DNA from: Deinococcus fonticola
Lineage (GTDB): Bacteria > Deinococcota > Deinococci > Deinococcales > Deinococcaceae
DNA: 64,000 nucleotides
Direction of reading: 5' to 3'
Assembly (NCBI RefSeq): GCF_004634215.1
Contig: NZ_SMMH01000008.1
Span: 61,268 to 125,267 of the forward strand
The translations under genes and the position numbers were made by a program. Below are positions 22,102 through 34,430 of the stretch, piece after piece (the first letter of the stretch is position 1; the number at the start of each line of letters is the position of its first letter). The notes under the pieces are model-generated. The model saw only the letters and a list, made by a program, of their open reading frames with translations. It did not search any database and was not told the DNA's origin.

Positions 22102-22937
22102 GTGTGGCTCTCCAGGCCGTAATTCCGGCGGACGTTGCCTTCCAGCACGCGCAGCAGGGCATCGAACAGCCCGCCGATCAGGCCGATGATCAGGATGGTC
22201 GCCAGCACCAGGGCGACGTTCGCGGTGTTGCGGCCCACCTCCAGCTGCTCGCCCAGGCTCTTGGCCCCAGCAATCAGCAGTTCACCGCCCACCAGCGCGC
22301 GCCAGGCAAAACTCCAGGCGGTGCGCAGGCCCGTCAGAACGTTGGGCAGGGCCGCGGGCAGCAGCACACGCAGCATCAGTGCCAGCCCACTGGCCCCCAG
22401 GGTGCGGCCGGCGACGCGCAGGGTGGGCGGAACGTTCAGCAGGGCGCCGGAAACGGCCAGCGCCACGGGAATGAAGCCTTCCAGAATCACCACGAACAGC
22501 ACTGCCCGCTCGTTGAGGCCCAGGAACAGAATGGCGAACGGCACGAAGGCGATGCTGGGCACGCTCTGGAGTCCGGTCAGGTACGCGCCCAGTGTGGCCC
22601 GCAGCGGCAGCCAGGCGCCCATCAGCAGGCCCACCACACCCCCCAGCAGCACGGCGGCCACATACCCGGTCAGCACGCGCCGCAGACTTCCGGCAATGGC
22701 GGCCAGCAGTTTGCCGTCCTGCGGCCCGCTGCCCCACAGGCCGTACTGGATTTCGGTCCACACGGCCCTGGGGCTGGGAAACACATAGGGCGGATAGAGT
22801 TTCAGCAAGTCGGTGACCAGCCACCAGATGCCCACGAGCAGCAGCAGGCCCACCAGTTGCCAGCTCAGGACGCGCCAGCGTGAGGGAGTGCTGCGGGCGG
22901 GCCGGGTCATGTCGGGTTGTTGTGGCAGGGTCGTCAT
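22098..22937 (-). CDS. ABC importer permease, nitrate/sulfonate type (SsuC-like)
   Basis: 279-residue inner-membrane protein with about six helices and the EAA-loop pattern [29 protein letters not shown] shortened here to its core [18 protein letters not shown]. Typical length for SsuC/TauC. It begins 7 bases after the binding-protein stop and overlaps the ATPase start. It probably imports an organosulfur or similar small anion together with the binding proteins and ATPase. Confidence 0.88.
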   Translation of the reverse strand: MTTLPQQPDMTRPARSTPSRWRVLSWQLVGLLLLVGIWWLVTDLLKLYPPYVFPSPRAVWTEIQYGLWGSGPQDGKLLAAIAGSLRRVLTGYVAAVLLGGVVGLLMGAWLPLRATLGAYLTGLQSVPSIAFVPFAILFLGLNERAVLFVVILEGFIPVALAVSGALLNVPPTLRVAGRTLGASGLALMLRVLLPAALPNVLTGLRTAWSFAWRALVGGELLIAGAKSLGEQLEVGRNTANVALVLATILIIGLIGGLFDALLRVLEGNVRRNYGLESHT

Positions 22938-22944
22938 AGGGGGT

Positions 22945-23913
22945 TCACTTGCGAAGGAATGGGGTCAGGTCCGGGACACTGCGGGCATATCCGGCTTCGA
23001 CGTTCAGCGCGGCGTATTCCTTCAGGGCCTCCAGGTCGAGGGCGGTGGTAAAGCGCGTGCGGGAAAAGGCGCGTTGCAGCACGCGCGAGTCCAGCTTCTC
23101 GCCGGTCAGTTTGGCGAGCTGGGCGTTTACGGCAGTCTGCGCGGCGGCGGGCGACTTGGTCAGGAACGCCACAGCCTCGTTGTGAGCTTTCAGGAAGGCC
23201 GTGACCAGCGCGGGGTTGGCCTGCGCAAACTTCGTGTTCACGATCAGAATGGTGGTGGGGTACTTCCCTTCGCGCCACACCGTCTTTTCGGTACCCACGA
23301 CCTTGTGGCCCTGGGCTTCGAGGGCCGCGCCCCAGGGTTCAGGCACCAGGGCCGCGTCGGCGCGTTTCCCGGCAAAGGCCGCCACGATGTCGGCGGGTGG
23401 AATGGGCACGATGGTGACGTTGCCACCATCTTTTCTGTCCCGCAGGCTGTTGTCTTTCAGGATGTGCCGCAGGCTGATGTCCTGCGTGTTGCCCAGGCTG
23501 GGCACCGCCACGACCTTCCCGGCCATGTCCTTGTAGGGCTTGATGCCGCTGTCCTTGCGGGCGACCAGCACCGCGCCGGCCTCGGCGGTGCCGGCCAGGA
23601 ACTGCACGGGCATTCCGCGCGTGGCGGCGCTGATGGCCGGGCCGGGGCCGATGTAAGCAATATCGATCTGGCCGGCGGCGAAGGCTTCATTCAGGGTGGT
23701 GCCGGACACGAACTGCCGGGCGTCCAGCTTGGCGTTGCCCAGCGCCTTCTGAAAAGTGCCGCGTTCCAGGCCAATCAGGGCAGGCGCGTGTGTCAGGTTC
23801 GGAAAAAATCCCAGTCGCACGGTCGTCGCGGACTGGGCCTGCGCAGCGGGTGCGAGGGTCAGGGCAAAAGTCAGGAGCAAAGAAGATCGGCGCAGCGTGG
23901 CAGTGCAGGTCAT
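22945..23913 (-). CDS. ABC substrate-binding protein, SsuA/TauA-like (copy 1)
   Basis: 322 residues with a signal peptide (about 1-26, [11 protein letters not shown]). The mature protein has the SsuA/NrtA periplasmic fold: [51 protein letters not shown] and [17 protein letters not shown]. The ligand is probably an aliphatic sulfonate or a related compound. It directly precedes the permease gene, and is a clear paralogue of the protein at 24051-25031. Confidence 0.88.
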   Translation of the reverse strand: MTCTATLRRSSLLLTFALTLAPAAQAQSATTVRLGFFPNLTHAPALIGLERGTFQKALGNAKLDARQFVSGTTLNEAFAAGQIDIAYIGPGPAISAATRGMPVQFLAGTAEAGAVLVARKDSGIKPYKDMAGKVVAVPSLGNTQDISLRHILKDNSLRDRKDGGNVTIVPIPPADIVAAFAGKRADAALVPEPWGAALEAQGHKVVGTEKTVWREGKYPTTILIVNTKFAQANPALVTAFLKAHNEAVAFLTKSPAAAQTAVNAQLAKLTGEKLDSRVLQRAFSRTRFTTALDLEALKEYAALNVEAGYARSVPDLTPFLRK

Positions 23914-24050
23914 GGTCTCCTCTGTGTACTTCGGGGTACTTCGGGTTCAGGGAAAGGGCGGGTTGAGCGGGATGGTGTATCGTGCGGTGTCTGGATATGA
24001 GAGAGATGAAAGGACGCCCAGCAGGGGCGCATCCGTTCAGGAAGAAGGTC

Positions 24051-25031
24051 TTATTTTGCCAGCGAGCGCACCAGGCTCAGGTCGACGAGCTTGCCCAGAT
24101 CGGGCACGTCGCGCGCGAAGCCGGCTTCCCTGTTCAGTTGCGCGTACTCGGCCAGGGTTTTCAGATTGATGTCCCAGGTAACCCTGGTACGCGACAGGGC
24201 CTTGAACAGTTCGGCGGTGTTGGGGCGCTTGCCGGTAAAGGCGTAAATCTGCTCGGCAATGGCTTTCTGCGCGCCGGCGTTGCTGCCTTTGATGTAAGCG
24301 ATGGCGTTGAGGTGACCTTGCAGGAGTTTCTTAACCGTATCGGGGTTGGCCTGGGCAAACTTGGTGTTCACGACAAGGACGGTAGTGGTGTAATTCCCGC
24401 CCTCCCAGATGCCCTTCTCGTTCACGATCAGCTTCGCGCCCTGGCTTTCCATGACGGCGCCCCAGGGTTCCTGCACCAGGGCGGCGTCCACTTGTTTGCT
24501 GGCGAAGGCGGCGGGCATGTTGGCCGGATCGATGGGAACGATGCTGACGTTGCCGCCCTCGTCGCTGGCTTTCAGGCCATTCTGGTGCAGCAGGTGGCGC
24601 AGGCTGATGTCCTGGGTGCTGCCGCGAGTGGGCACGGCGACTTTCTTGCCTGCCAGTCCTTTCACATTGCGAATGCCGCTGTCCTTACGCCCCACCAGTA
24701 CCGCGCCCGCGTTGGCGGCTCCGGCGTAAATCTGAATGGGGACGCCGCGCATGAAGGCGTTCATGGCGGGGCCAGGGCCGACGTAAGCGGCGTCGATGGC
24801 CCCGGCGGCGAAGGCCTCGTTGATCTGCGAACCGTTGGCAAATTCCTTGACGGTCAGCCGGGTGCCGCCCAGTTCCTTCTGGATCAGGCCGCGTTGCACG
24901 CCCACCAGACCGGCGGCGTGGGTCACGTTGGGAAACACGCCCAGACGCAATTCTTTGGTTTGCTGGGCGTGGGCGGCGGGGCTGAGCAGGGCCGTCAGGG
25001 CCGCGAGGGTCAGGGGAAGACGCAACTTCAT
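24051..25031 (-). CDS. ABC substrate-binding protein, SsuA/TauA-like (copy 2)
   Basis: 326 residues starting at ATG 25031 with a signal peptide ([23 protein letters not shown] over about 22 residues, given here in part). It shares with copy 1 the blocks [46 protein letters not shown] and [16 protein letters not shown]. It lies 137 bases upstream of copy 1, so both could serve the single permease/ATPase pair with different ligands. A TTG 18 bases upstream is in frame but gives a poor signal sequence. Confidence 0.87.
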   Translation of the reverse strand: MKLRLPLTLAALTALLSPAAHAQQTKELRLGVFPNVTHAAGLVGVQRGLIQKELGGTRLTVKEFANGSQINEAFAAGAIDAAYVGPGPAMNAFMRGVPIQIYAGAANAGAVLVGRKDSGIRNVKGLAGKKVAVPTRGSTQDISLRHLLHQNGLKASDEGGNVSIVPIDPANMPAAFASKQVDAALVQEPWGAVMESQGAKLIVNEKGIWEGGNYTTTVLVVNTKFAQANPDTVKKLLQGHLNAIAYIKGSNAGAQKAIAEQIYAFTGKRPNTAELFKALSRTRVTWDINLKTLAEYAQLNREAGFARDVPDLGKLVDLSLVRSLAK

Positions 25032-25210
25032 GGCCAGAGCATAACTCAAATAGTTGATAAGATGAGTAATCTACTAGACAAAAGGTGGGCTGTGTTTTTC
25101 TGCAGCTTCATAAGTGCGGCCGGTACCAGCGGCGAACGGCTACGTTGAGCGCGCCGCCCGCCGCCGGTCTCGATCTACCTGTGATCAGTCAGCTCTTTAA
25201 AAACCCTTCC

Positions 25211-26227
25211 CTAGCGCCAGCCCAGTGCCGGGGCCACGTGCTTCAGGATGCTTTCGATCAGGTGCGCGTTGTAGTCCACGCCCAGCTGGTTAGGAATGGT
25301 CAGGAGCAGGGTATCCGCTTCCGCAATGGCCTCATCCTGCCGGAGTTCCTCGATCAGCACGTCGGGTTCGGCGGCGTAACTGCGCCCGAACACGGCGCTG
25401 TAGCGGTCGATGTACCCGAACTGATCGCCGCCTTTCTGACGGCCGAAGTAGGCGTGATCCTGGTCGTTGACCAGCGCAAAAATACTGCGGCTGACCGAGG
25501 TGCGCGGCTCGTGCTGGTGCCCTGCTTCCTTCCAGGCGGCGCGGAAGGCCCGCAGCTGCTCGGCCTGCTGAATGTGAAAGGGCTGGCCCGTCTCGTCTTC
25601 CTTGAGGGTCGAGCTTTGCAGGTGCATGCCCTTCTGGGCCGCCCAGACCGCCGTGGCGTTGGACGCCGCACCCCACCAGATGCGCTCACGCAGGCCGGCC
25701 GAGTGGGGTTCCAGGCGCAACAGTCCCGGCGGGTTGGAGAACATGGGGCGCGGATTGGGCTGAGCAAAGCCCTTCCCTTCCAGCAGATTCAGAAAAACCT
25801 CGGTGTGCTGGCGGGCCATGTCAGCGTCACCCTGGCCCTCGGCGGGGGCATACCCGAAGTAACGCCAGCCGTCGACGACCTGTTCGGGTGAGCCGCGGCT
25901 GAGGCCGAGTTGCAGACGTCCACCCGAAATCAGGTCGGCGGCCCCGGCGTTCTCGACCATATAAAAGGGGTTCTCGTAGCGCATGTCGATGACCCCGGTG
26001 CCGATTTCAATGCGTTTCGTTCTGGCCCCGATGGCGGCCAGCAGGGGAAAGGGAGAGGCGAGCTGCTGGGCAAAGTGGTGAACCCGGAAGTAAGCGCCGT
26101 CTGCCCCCAGTTCCTCGGCGGCCACGGCCAGATCGATGGATTGCAGCAACACGTCGCTGGCCGAGCGGGTGCCCGAGTGCGGCGACGGGTTCCAGTGGCC
26201 GAAGGAGAGAAAACCGATCCGTTTCAT
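25211..26227 (-). CDS. LLM-class flavin-dependent oxidoreductase (luciferase-like monooxygenase)
   Basis: 338 residues of the bacterial luciferase-like (F420/FMN) family: KRIGFLSFGHW, GADGAYFRVHHF, RIEIGTGVIDMRYENPFYMVE, GRLQLGLSRGSPEQVV and WWGAASNATAVWAAQKGMHL. Adjacent SsuABC-like transport genes suggest a monooxygenase that releases sulfite from an imported sulfonate, like SsuD, but the sequence looks more like the broad LLM group than SsuD itself. It is 180 bases upstream of binding-protein copy 2, in the same orientation. No flavin reductase is nearby. Confidence 0.87.
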   Translation of the reverse strand: MKRIGFLSFGHWNPSPHSGTRSASDVLLQSIDLAVAAEELGADGAYFRVHHFAQQLASPFPLLAAIGARTKRIEIGTGVIDMRYENPFYMVENAGAADLISGGRLQLGLSRGSPEQVVDGWRYFGYAPAEGQGDADMARQHTEVFLNLLEGKGFAQPNPRPMFSNPPGLLRLEPHSAGLRERIWWGAASNATAVWAAQKGMHLQSSTLKEDETGQPFHIQQAEQLRAFRAAWKEAGHQHEPRTSVSRSIFALVNDQDHAYFGRQKGGDQFGYIDRYSAVFGRSYAAEPDVLIEELRQDEAIAEADTLLLTIPNQLGVDYNAHLIESILKHVAPALGWR

Positions 26228-26280
26228 GGCCCCAGCCTAACAATATTGGTTTAAAAAATCAACTGCTTTACTTTTTACCT

Positions 26281-26337
26281 CTCCTTCCAGTCGGGTGATA
26301 TTGCCGGGAAGCAGCGATATCACCGCAATTGGGATCA
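26281..26337. repeat. Small hairpin repeat, copy 1 (CTCCTTCCAGTCGG family)
   Basis: Core CTCCTTCCAGTCGG at 26281-26294 followed by an inverted repeat, GTGATAT (26295-26301) with ATATCAC (26317-26323), and ending GGGATCAG. The other copies are at 40512 and 62143. The stop codon of the TPR gene lies in the last bases of the element. Confidence 0.65.
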
Positions 26338-27729
26338 GTTCAATGTCCGGCTGCCCTGGCCCAGCAGCGCTTCGGCCTTGCGGACGTACTCCTGTAAGGT
26401 GCCGTGCCAGTCGTCGCTTTCCGGGGTGTGCTCCAGCGCCTGCTGCGCGTGCGCGTAAGCCGCCGCCGGGTCACGAAACCCCTGCTGCGCCATGATGTCC
26501 GCCGCCATCTGATGCCCCGTTACCCAGTCGCGGGTGTCCGGCGCGGATTCGCGCACCACCCGCTCGTAGTGATCGAGCGCCTCGTCCAGGTGGTAGTAAT
26601 CCATGGCAATGCTACCCAGCACCAGACTCGCGGGCACCACCGCGCCGCCAGCCAGGGCCTGCTCGGCCTCCAGCTGCGCCTCGGCCAGGCGGCCCAGGCG
26701 GTAGTCGCACTCGGCAATGTCGGCCAGGACTTCGGGCTGGTACGGGTAATCCGCTTCGCCCGCGGCCGCCTCCAGGCGTTCGCGCGCCTCCAGCGGGCGA
26801 TCCAGGTCGAGCAGCGCCACGCCCAACTCGTGCTGGGCGTACGGACGGTCGGGTTCGGTGGCCAGCGCCAGCGACTCCTCGAAGGCGCGCAGGGCTTCCT
26901 CGGGGCGGCCCAGGTGACTGAACACCTGCCCGCGCACCAGCGCCACGCCGTAACTCATGTCGCCGTGGTGGCGTTCCAGGCGGGCCGCCTCCTCGATTTC
27001 CCGCAGGGCGTCTTCCGGGTTGCCCTGTTGCAGCAGCGCCTGCGCGTTCAGGTAATGCCAGGTGGCCAGGTTCAGGCCCTCGTCCGGGTCGCGTCCGGTG
27101 TACTCGGGGCGGGCGGCGTTCAGGGCCTGGCGCACGGCGTCCAGTTGCCCCAGTTGCAGGAGCAGCGCCGCCTGTTCCTGCAGCATCACGGCGCGGTTGA
27201 GGCCACGGGCGTGGTGCGCCGCCTCGCCGTACAGGTGCGCGGCTTCCTGTGTCTGCCCGTTTGCCTCGTGCGAGTCCGCCTGCCACGACCGCAGGCGCCA
27301 GCGCAGGTGCTCGGGCACGTCGGTCACGGGCAGAAACACGTCCAGTGCCCCGCTGGCCTGCCCCGACAGCGCCAGGGCCCCCAGCGCGTGATACCGGGCC
27401 AGCGGCGGGGCCTCCTCGGTGAGCAGGTCAGCCGGAACCGACACGATGCCCGTCGTGCGGGCCTGAAGCTCGGCGTGCAGGGCCAGGTACAGCGGATCGG
27501 CGGCGAGGCTGGCGTCCAGGCCCCGCGCCGCCGCCAGGGAACGCTGCATGTCGGTCACGCCTGCCTCGCCGTACAGGGCGTGCAAACTCGCCTGGTACAG
27601 CGCCAGGCGGGCGCGGGTGCGCGGGTCGGCTTCACGCATCGCGGCATCCAGAATGCCGAAAGCCGCGTCGTAATCGTCACCGGCCAGCGCCTCACTCACT
27701 TGCTGCCAGGTGGTGTCCACATCAATCAT
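26335..27729 (-). CDS. Tetratricopeptide-repeat protein, function unknown
   Basis: 464 residues, almost entirely alpha-helical repeats of TPR type: [61 protein letters not shown] and [24 protein letters not shown] are recognisable TPR units from about residue 150 on. There is no signal peptide or membrane segment, so it is probably a cytoplasmic scaffold. It is 43 bases downstream of the inositol monophosphatase gene, possibly co-transcribed. The stop codon lies in a small intergenic repeat. Partners cannot be named. Confidence 0.82.
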   Translation of the reverse strand: MIDVDTTWQQVSEALAGDDYDAAFGILDAAMREADPRTRARLALYQASLHALYGEAGVTDMQRSLAAARGLDASLAADPLYLALHAELQARTTGIVSVPADLLTEEAPPLARYHALGALALSGQASGALDVFLPVTDVPEHLRWRLRSWQADSHEANGQTQEAAHLYGEAAHHARGLNRAVMLQEQAALLLQLGQLDAVRQALNAARPEYTGRDPDEGLNLATWHYLNAQALLQQGNPEDALREIEEAARLERHHGDMSYGVALVRGQVFSHLGRPEEALRAFEESLALATEPDRPYAQHELGVALLDLDRPLEARERLEAAAGEADYPYQPEVLADIAECDYRLGRLAEAQLEAEQALAGGAVVPASLVLGSIAMDYYHLDEALDHYERVVRESAPDTRDWVTGHQMAADIMAQQGFRDPAAAYAHAQQALEHTPESDDWHGTLQEYVRKAEALLGQGSRTLN

Positions 27730-27772
27730 TACCGCCCAGCATACCGGGTTTCCGGTTCACCCCGTCGGGGGT

Positions 27773-28564
27773 TCAGCCGTTCAGGATGTCCAGCAGATGC
27801 GCGTGCAACTGGGTGTTGCTCGCCACGATCATCTCGCCGTGCGGCGTGGGGGTGCCGTGCGCGTCGGTGACGTGGCCCCCGGCTTCCTGCACGATCAACG
27901 CCCCGGCGGCCACGTCCCAGCGTTTGACGCCCAGTTCCCAGTAAGCGTCCATGCGGCCGCACGCCACATTGCACAGGTCGAGGGCAGCCGCCCCCGGCCG
28001 CCGCACCGGCACACCCAGCCGCAGCAGATTCACGACGTGCGCGAGGTTCCGCTCGCCGGTCAGGTCGTAAGGAAACCCGGTACTGACGAGCGCAGGCGTG
28101 GTCAGGCTGGGCGTGCCGCTCACGCGGATGGGCTGCCCGTTCAGGAACGCCCCGCCGCCCCACGTGGCCGTGAACAGTTCGTCGCGCGTGGGGTCGAATA
28201 CCGCCGCCACCATGCTTTCTTCCCGGAACTCCAGGGCAACGGACGCGCAGAAGACCGGGAACCCGTGTGCGTAATTCACGGTGCCGTCCAGCGGATCGAC
28301 CACCCAGCGGTAATCGCCCGCGCCCTGCTGCCCGCCCTCCTCGCCCAGCACCGCATGAGACGGAAAAGCGGCGGCAATCACCTCACGGATGGCGCGTTCG
28401 GCCAGTCCGTCCACTTCGGTCACCAGGTCGGAGTGGGTGCTTTTAGACGTGACCTGATGCACGCGCCCCAGGTGCTCCAGGTGAATGGCCCCCGCCCGCC
28501 GCGCTGCCTGCACCGCCACCTGCAAGGCCTGATCAGGCAGTCCACCCGTGAGGGAAAACGTCAT
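27773..28564 (-). CDS. Inositol monophosphatase family protein (SuhB-like)
   Basis: 263 residues from ATG 28564. Metal- and phosphate-binding motifs: GEEGG (motif with catalytic glutamates), WVVDPLDGTVNYAHGFP and WDVAAGALIVQEAGG, in the order and spacing of the IMPase/FBPase/SuhB superfamily. It hydrolyses a sugar or inositol phosphate; the exact substrate is open (inositol-1-phosphate, fructose-1,6-bisphosphate or PAP). It begins 19 bases after the secreted HExxH gene and precedes the TPR gene. Confidence 0.9.
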   Translation of the reverse strand: MTFSLTGGLPDQALQVAVQAARRAGAIHLEHLGRVHQVTSKSTHSDLVTEVDGLAERAIREVIAAAFPSHAVLGEEGGQQGAGDYRWVVDPLDGTVNYAHGFPVFCASVALEFREESMVAAVFDPTRDELFTATWGGGAFLNGQPIRVSGTPSLTTPALVSTGFPYDLTGERNLAHVVNLLRLGVPVRRPGAAALDLCNVACGRMDAYWELGVKRWDVAAGALIVQEAGGHVTDAHGTPTPHGEMIVASNTQLHAHLLDILNG

Positions 28565-28583
28565 GCGGCCAGTGTAAGGCGCC

Positions 28584-29561
28584 TTAACGCCGCAGCGTGC
28601 GCGGGTCGAGGAGGTGCAGGCGTCCCAGGCCACGCGTGGCCTCGTTGAAGGTGTAGTTGCTGTCGCCGTCGTCGCCGGTGCCTGTCAGGTGTTGCAGGGT
28701 CAGGCTGAACGTGCTCAGTTCCTGCCGGGTAGGGGGCGCAGAAGAGACAAGGACGGCCAGCAGGCGGAAGGTTTTGGGGGAGTGGGCAAAATCGGGTTGG
28801 CGTGGGCCATATTTCGACTGAACCGCCTGAATGTTCAGCGAGTGCAGGCGGTTCGCCTGGAATATTCCGGCGCTTCGGTTCACCCATGCTCCCGCGTAAG
28901 CGCACTGGAAAGGCTTCACGGCCTGCGCAGGCAGCAGGCCCATCAGGTACAGCTCGAAATCACTGTAAGGGACGCTGTTCCCGCCATTCGCCGCCGTACC
29001 GAAAGATGCGCCACGCAGGTTCCGTGCCTGGTACAGCTCCGGGCCGATTTTGCGCAGGGTGCGCGAGTCGAACCCGCCCAGTTGACTGCCTGCCCCACAA
29101 AACCCGAAGTGACCCGGCTCCGCCGTGGGCAGCAGGTCATTGCCCCAGCCGTGCGCGAATTCGTGAATAAAAGGGATCTTCCAGAACGGGAAGGTGTTCG
29201 GGAAATACAGCAGGCCCTGAAGGCGCCGGGTGCCGCCAAAATTCTTCCCGGCATTGAAGGTCGGCACACCGATGCCCTTCACGTCGTTCTTCACGCGCAG
29301 GTGATAGCCCTTCACCGGCGTGGATTCGGGTACGCTGCGGCGGTTGGCGGACACCACCATGAAATCCGCCTCGTCTCGGAACTCACGGTAAATCGCCTGG
29401 GCCAGCTTCTGCATGGCGGGCGTGCGGCGCGGCCCTTCCAGTTCAGACGGATCGACACCCCGCGCCACGATGAACGGCGCCCCGGCAGGCACGGACAGCG
29501 TGGGCTGAGCCAGCGCCCCACCACCAAGCAGCGAAACCGCCAGCGGAAAAACCCGGATCAC
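28584..29561 (-). CDS. Secreted HExxH-containing protein, putative zinc metallopeptidase
   Basis: About 325 residues from GTG 29561, giving a signal peptide (VIRVFPLAVSLLGGGALA). A zinc-peptidase motif IHEFAHGWGND lies in the middle; HEFAH followed by GWG resembles the metzincin HExxHxxG start, but the third ligand is not at the canonical place. Cysteines in GHFGFCGAG and FQCAYAG may form a disulphide. The C-terminus is not a recognised domain. I do not recognise the family; peptidase activity is inferred from the motif only. The start is uncertain: an in-frame ATG at 29630 exists, but its N-terminus is polar. Confidence 0.65.
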   Translation of the reverse strand: MIRVFPLAVSLLGGGALAQPTLSVPAGAPFIVARGVDPSELEGPRRTPAMQKLAQAIYREFRDEADFMVVSANRRSVPESTPVKGYHLRVKNDVKGIGVPTFNAGKNFGGTRRLQGLLYFPNTFPFWKIPFIHEFAHGWGNDLLPTAEPGHFGFCGAGSQLGGFDSRTLRKIGPELYQARNLRGASFGTAANGGNSVPYSDFELYLMGLLPAQAVKPFQCAYAGAWVNRSAGIFQANRLHSLNIQAVQSKYGPRQPDFAHSPKTFRLLAVLVSSAPPTRQELSTFSLTLQHLTGTGDDGDSNYTFNEATRGLGRLHLLDPRTLRR

Positions 29562-29707
29562 CGGGCCATGATGCCGCCCGGACGATGAACTTCGGTGAGC
29601 TGTCCTTTCCACTTGCCTGGGTTTCCCCATTAAATGGGTTTCCCGATTAAAAATGGGCCGGAGTTTTCTCCGACCCGCTTGCTGTGGTTCACTTGCTGCG
29701 AACCGCT

Positions 29708-30988
<1,281 letters not shown>

Positions 30989-31075
30989 GAAAGAACACCT
31001 CCGGTGCAAAGGCCACGGCTGAAACGGGGCAGCGGGCCGGCGCGAATGGGCTGAGATCGTTTCCCAGTGTACGCC

Positions 31076-31093
31076 CTAACAAACGTTTGGTAG
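31076..31093. promoter_or_regulatory. Palindromic operator candidate upstream of paaK
   Basis: CTAACAAACGTTTGGTAG is an 18-bp palindrome with one mismatched pair, 88 bases upstream of the paaK start. TetR-family PaaR regulators control paa genes in Thermus and other bacteria through palindromes with AACG/CGTT cores, so a PaaR-like site is plausible. Confidence 0.5.
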
Positions 31094-31141
31094 CCAACCT
31101 GCATAGCCGGGAAGCGGGCCTGCAGCACAGAGAAATGGCCC

Positions 31142-31174
31142 CGGATTGAATCACTTCGTAGGCGATTCAATCCG
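31142..31174. repeat. Perfect 11-bp inverted repeat
   Basis: CGGATTGAATC (31142-31152) and GATTCAATCCG (31164-31174), loop of 11 bases containing ACTTCGT. It is followed by GAGCGGAGCGAG. No open frame passes through it. It looks like part of a small non-coding repeat; its role is unknown. Confidence 0.55.
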
Positions 31175-31252
31175 AGCGGAGCGAGTGTGAGCAGTGTGGG
31201 TTCCGAGCGTGGATTTGACCTACCGGCGCTTTCCTGGTGGGTCAACGAAACA

Positions 31253-31265
31253 GACGGAATCCGTA
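31253..31265. repeat. 13-base motif GACGGAATCCGTA shared with 62064-62076
   Basis: The same 13 bases occur in reverse complement at 62064-62076, in another intergenic region. The core ACGGAATCCGT is itself a near palindrome. It lies directly before the terminator of the amino-acid-binding-protein gene. Confidence 0.4.
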
Positions 31266-31267
31266 CA

Positions 31268-31295
31268 AAACCCCCACCAGCGTGGGTGGGGGTTT
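31268..31295 (-). terminator. Rho-independent terminator after the branched-chain binding protein gene
   Basis: AAACCCCCACC (31268-31278) pairs perfectly with GGTGGGGGTTT (31285-31295); loop of 6 bases. On the minus strand it ends in TTTTG and lies 29 bases beyond the stop at 31324. Confidence 0.85.
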
Positions 31296-31323
31296 CGGCA
31301 AGTCGTCAGGGGTGGCTCTGGCT

Positions 31324-32466
31324 TTACTTCAGGAGTTTCCAGTCGCCGTTCACGACCTGCACCATCACGCGGCTGCGGGCGTCCAGGCCCAGGTGATCCG
31401 TACTGCTGAAGTTGAAGATGCCGTGTGTGCCGATCACGTTCTTCGTGCCCTCGATGGCGTCACGCAGGGCGCTGCGGAATTCGGCCGTGCCGGGCTTGGC
31501 CTTCTTGAGGGCGGCGGGAATGGCTTTTTTCAGGATCAGGCTGGCGTCCCACATGTGCCCGCCGAAGCCCGACACGGTGCCTTTGCCGTACTTGGCCTCG
31601 TACGAGTTCATGTAGTCCAGGCCGACCTTACGGGTGGGGTTGGTGGCGGGCAACTGGTCGGCGACCAGCACCGGGCCGACCGGCAGGATCGCGCCTTCCA
31701 CGTCCTTGCCGCCCACGCGCAGGAAGTCGGCGTTGGCCACACCGTGGGTCTGGTAAACCTTGCCCTTGTAGCCGCGGTCGTTCAGGGTCTTCTGCGGCAG
31801 CACTGCCGGCACGCCGGAGGCGCCGATCAGCACCGCGTCGGGCTTGGCGGCGACCAGCTTCAGCGCCTGGCCGGTCACACTGGAGTCGCTGCGCCCGTAG
31901 CGTTCGTTGACCATGATGCGGATGTTCTTCTGGTCGGCGTACTTCTTGATCTCGTTGTACCAGCCTTCGCCGTAAGCGTCGTTAAAGCCGATGTAGCCCA
32001 GGGTTTTTACGCCGTTTTTGGCCATGTGGTCGATGATGGCGGCGGCCATGATGGCGTCGGTCTGCGGGGTCTTGAAGACCCAGGTTTTCTTGGCGTCCAC
32101 CGGCTTGATGATGCCCTCCGAGGCGGCCAGCGAGATCATGGGCGTTTTGCTTTCGGCGGCCACGTCGATCATGGCCAGTGAAGCGGGCGTGGTGGTGGTG
32201 CCCAGGATCAGGTCGACCTTGCTGTCCTGAATGAGTTTGCGGGTGTTGGTGACGGCGGTGGTGGTGTCCGAGGCGTCGTCCAGGATGATGTAAGTGATCT
32301 TCTGGCCGCCGATGGTCTGGGGCAGCAGCGCCACGGTGTTTTTCTCGGGAATGCCCAGGCTGGCGGCGGGGCCGGTGCTGGACACGACCACCCCGATGCG
32401 CACTTCGGCGTGGGCGAGGGTAGCCAGGGCAAGGGCAGCGGTCATGATTACGCGGGTTTTCAACAT
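31324..32466 (-). CDS. Branched-chain amino acid-type ABC substrate-binding protein (LivJ-like), orphan
   Basis: 380 residues with a signal peptide (about 1-20, ALALATLAHA). The type I periplasmic fold is clear: VRIGVVVSSTGPAASLGIPEKN, KVDLILGTTTTPASLAM, KTLGYIGFNDAYGEGW and KPDAVLIGASGVPAVLPQ. The lack of liv permease and ATPase genes nearby makes it an orphan receptor. Such proteins may bind aromatic or other carboxylates instead of leucine; flanking paaK and an acyl-CoA ligase suggest that. CTGGAGGT precedes the ATG. A palindrome lies 67 bases upstream. Confidence 0.9.
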   Translation of the reverse strand: MLKTRVIMTAALALATLAHAEVRIGVVVSSTGPAASLGIPEKNTVALLPQTIGGQKITYIILDDASDTTTAVTNTRKLIQDSKVDLILGTTTTPASLAMIDVAAESKTPMISLAASEGIIKPVDAKKTWVFKTPQTDAIMAAAIIDHMAKNGVKTLGYIGFNDAYGEGWYNEIKKYADQKNIRIMVNERYGRSDSSVTGQALKLVAAKPDAVLIGASGVPAVLPQKTLNDRGYKGKVYQTHGVANADFLRVGGKDVEGAILPVGPVLVADQLPATNPTRKVGLDYMNSYEAKYGKGTVSGFGGHMWDASLILKKAIPAALKKAKPGTAEFRSALRDAIEGTKNVIGTHGIFNFSSTDHLGLDARSRVMVQVVNGDWKLLK

Positions 32467-32532
32467 GAAAGACCTCCAGTCTCGGGCAGAGACAAATGGG
32501 ACGTTAAGGTTGGATGAATGGTAGCAAACTCC

Positions 32533-32550
32533 ACCTAACAGGTGTTAGGT
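32533..32550. promoter_or_regulatory. Palindrome between divergent binding-protein and acyl-CoA ligase genes
   Basis: ACCTAACAGGTGTTAGGT is palindromic except for the central pair. It lies 67 bases before the minus-strand start at 32466 and about 196 before the plus-strand start at 32746, and overlaps a TTGACC (minus strand) that could be a -35 box. A TetR-like repressor site is likely. Confidence 0.55.
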
Positions 32551-32745
32551 CAAATATCACAAGTGCAGACATCCAGGGGCCAAACATCGGCCCATCAGAC
32601 CTCAAGGCTGGGAGAAGATCTGTGACCGGCCACAGGCGGTGCGCTACACTACTGCCCAGACCCACAACCCATCCCATTGCCAGAGTGCCCACAACGGGCG
32701 CGGCCTGCGCCCTCATCTTACGCTTCACGCAACGGAGGACCCCCT

Positions 32746-34383
<1,638 letters not shown>

Positions 34384-34430
34384 GGCTATAGGCACCTGCG
34401 CCGGACGCGCGGCGTGTAGCATGAACGGCT

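Noticed and set aside
25044..26264. AT-rich inverted repeats before the LLM and second binding-protein genes sharing AGTTGAT
   Set aside because: The shared part is seven bases, in opposite orientation relative to the genes; too little to call a common operator.
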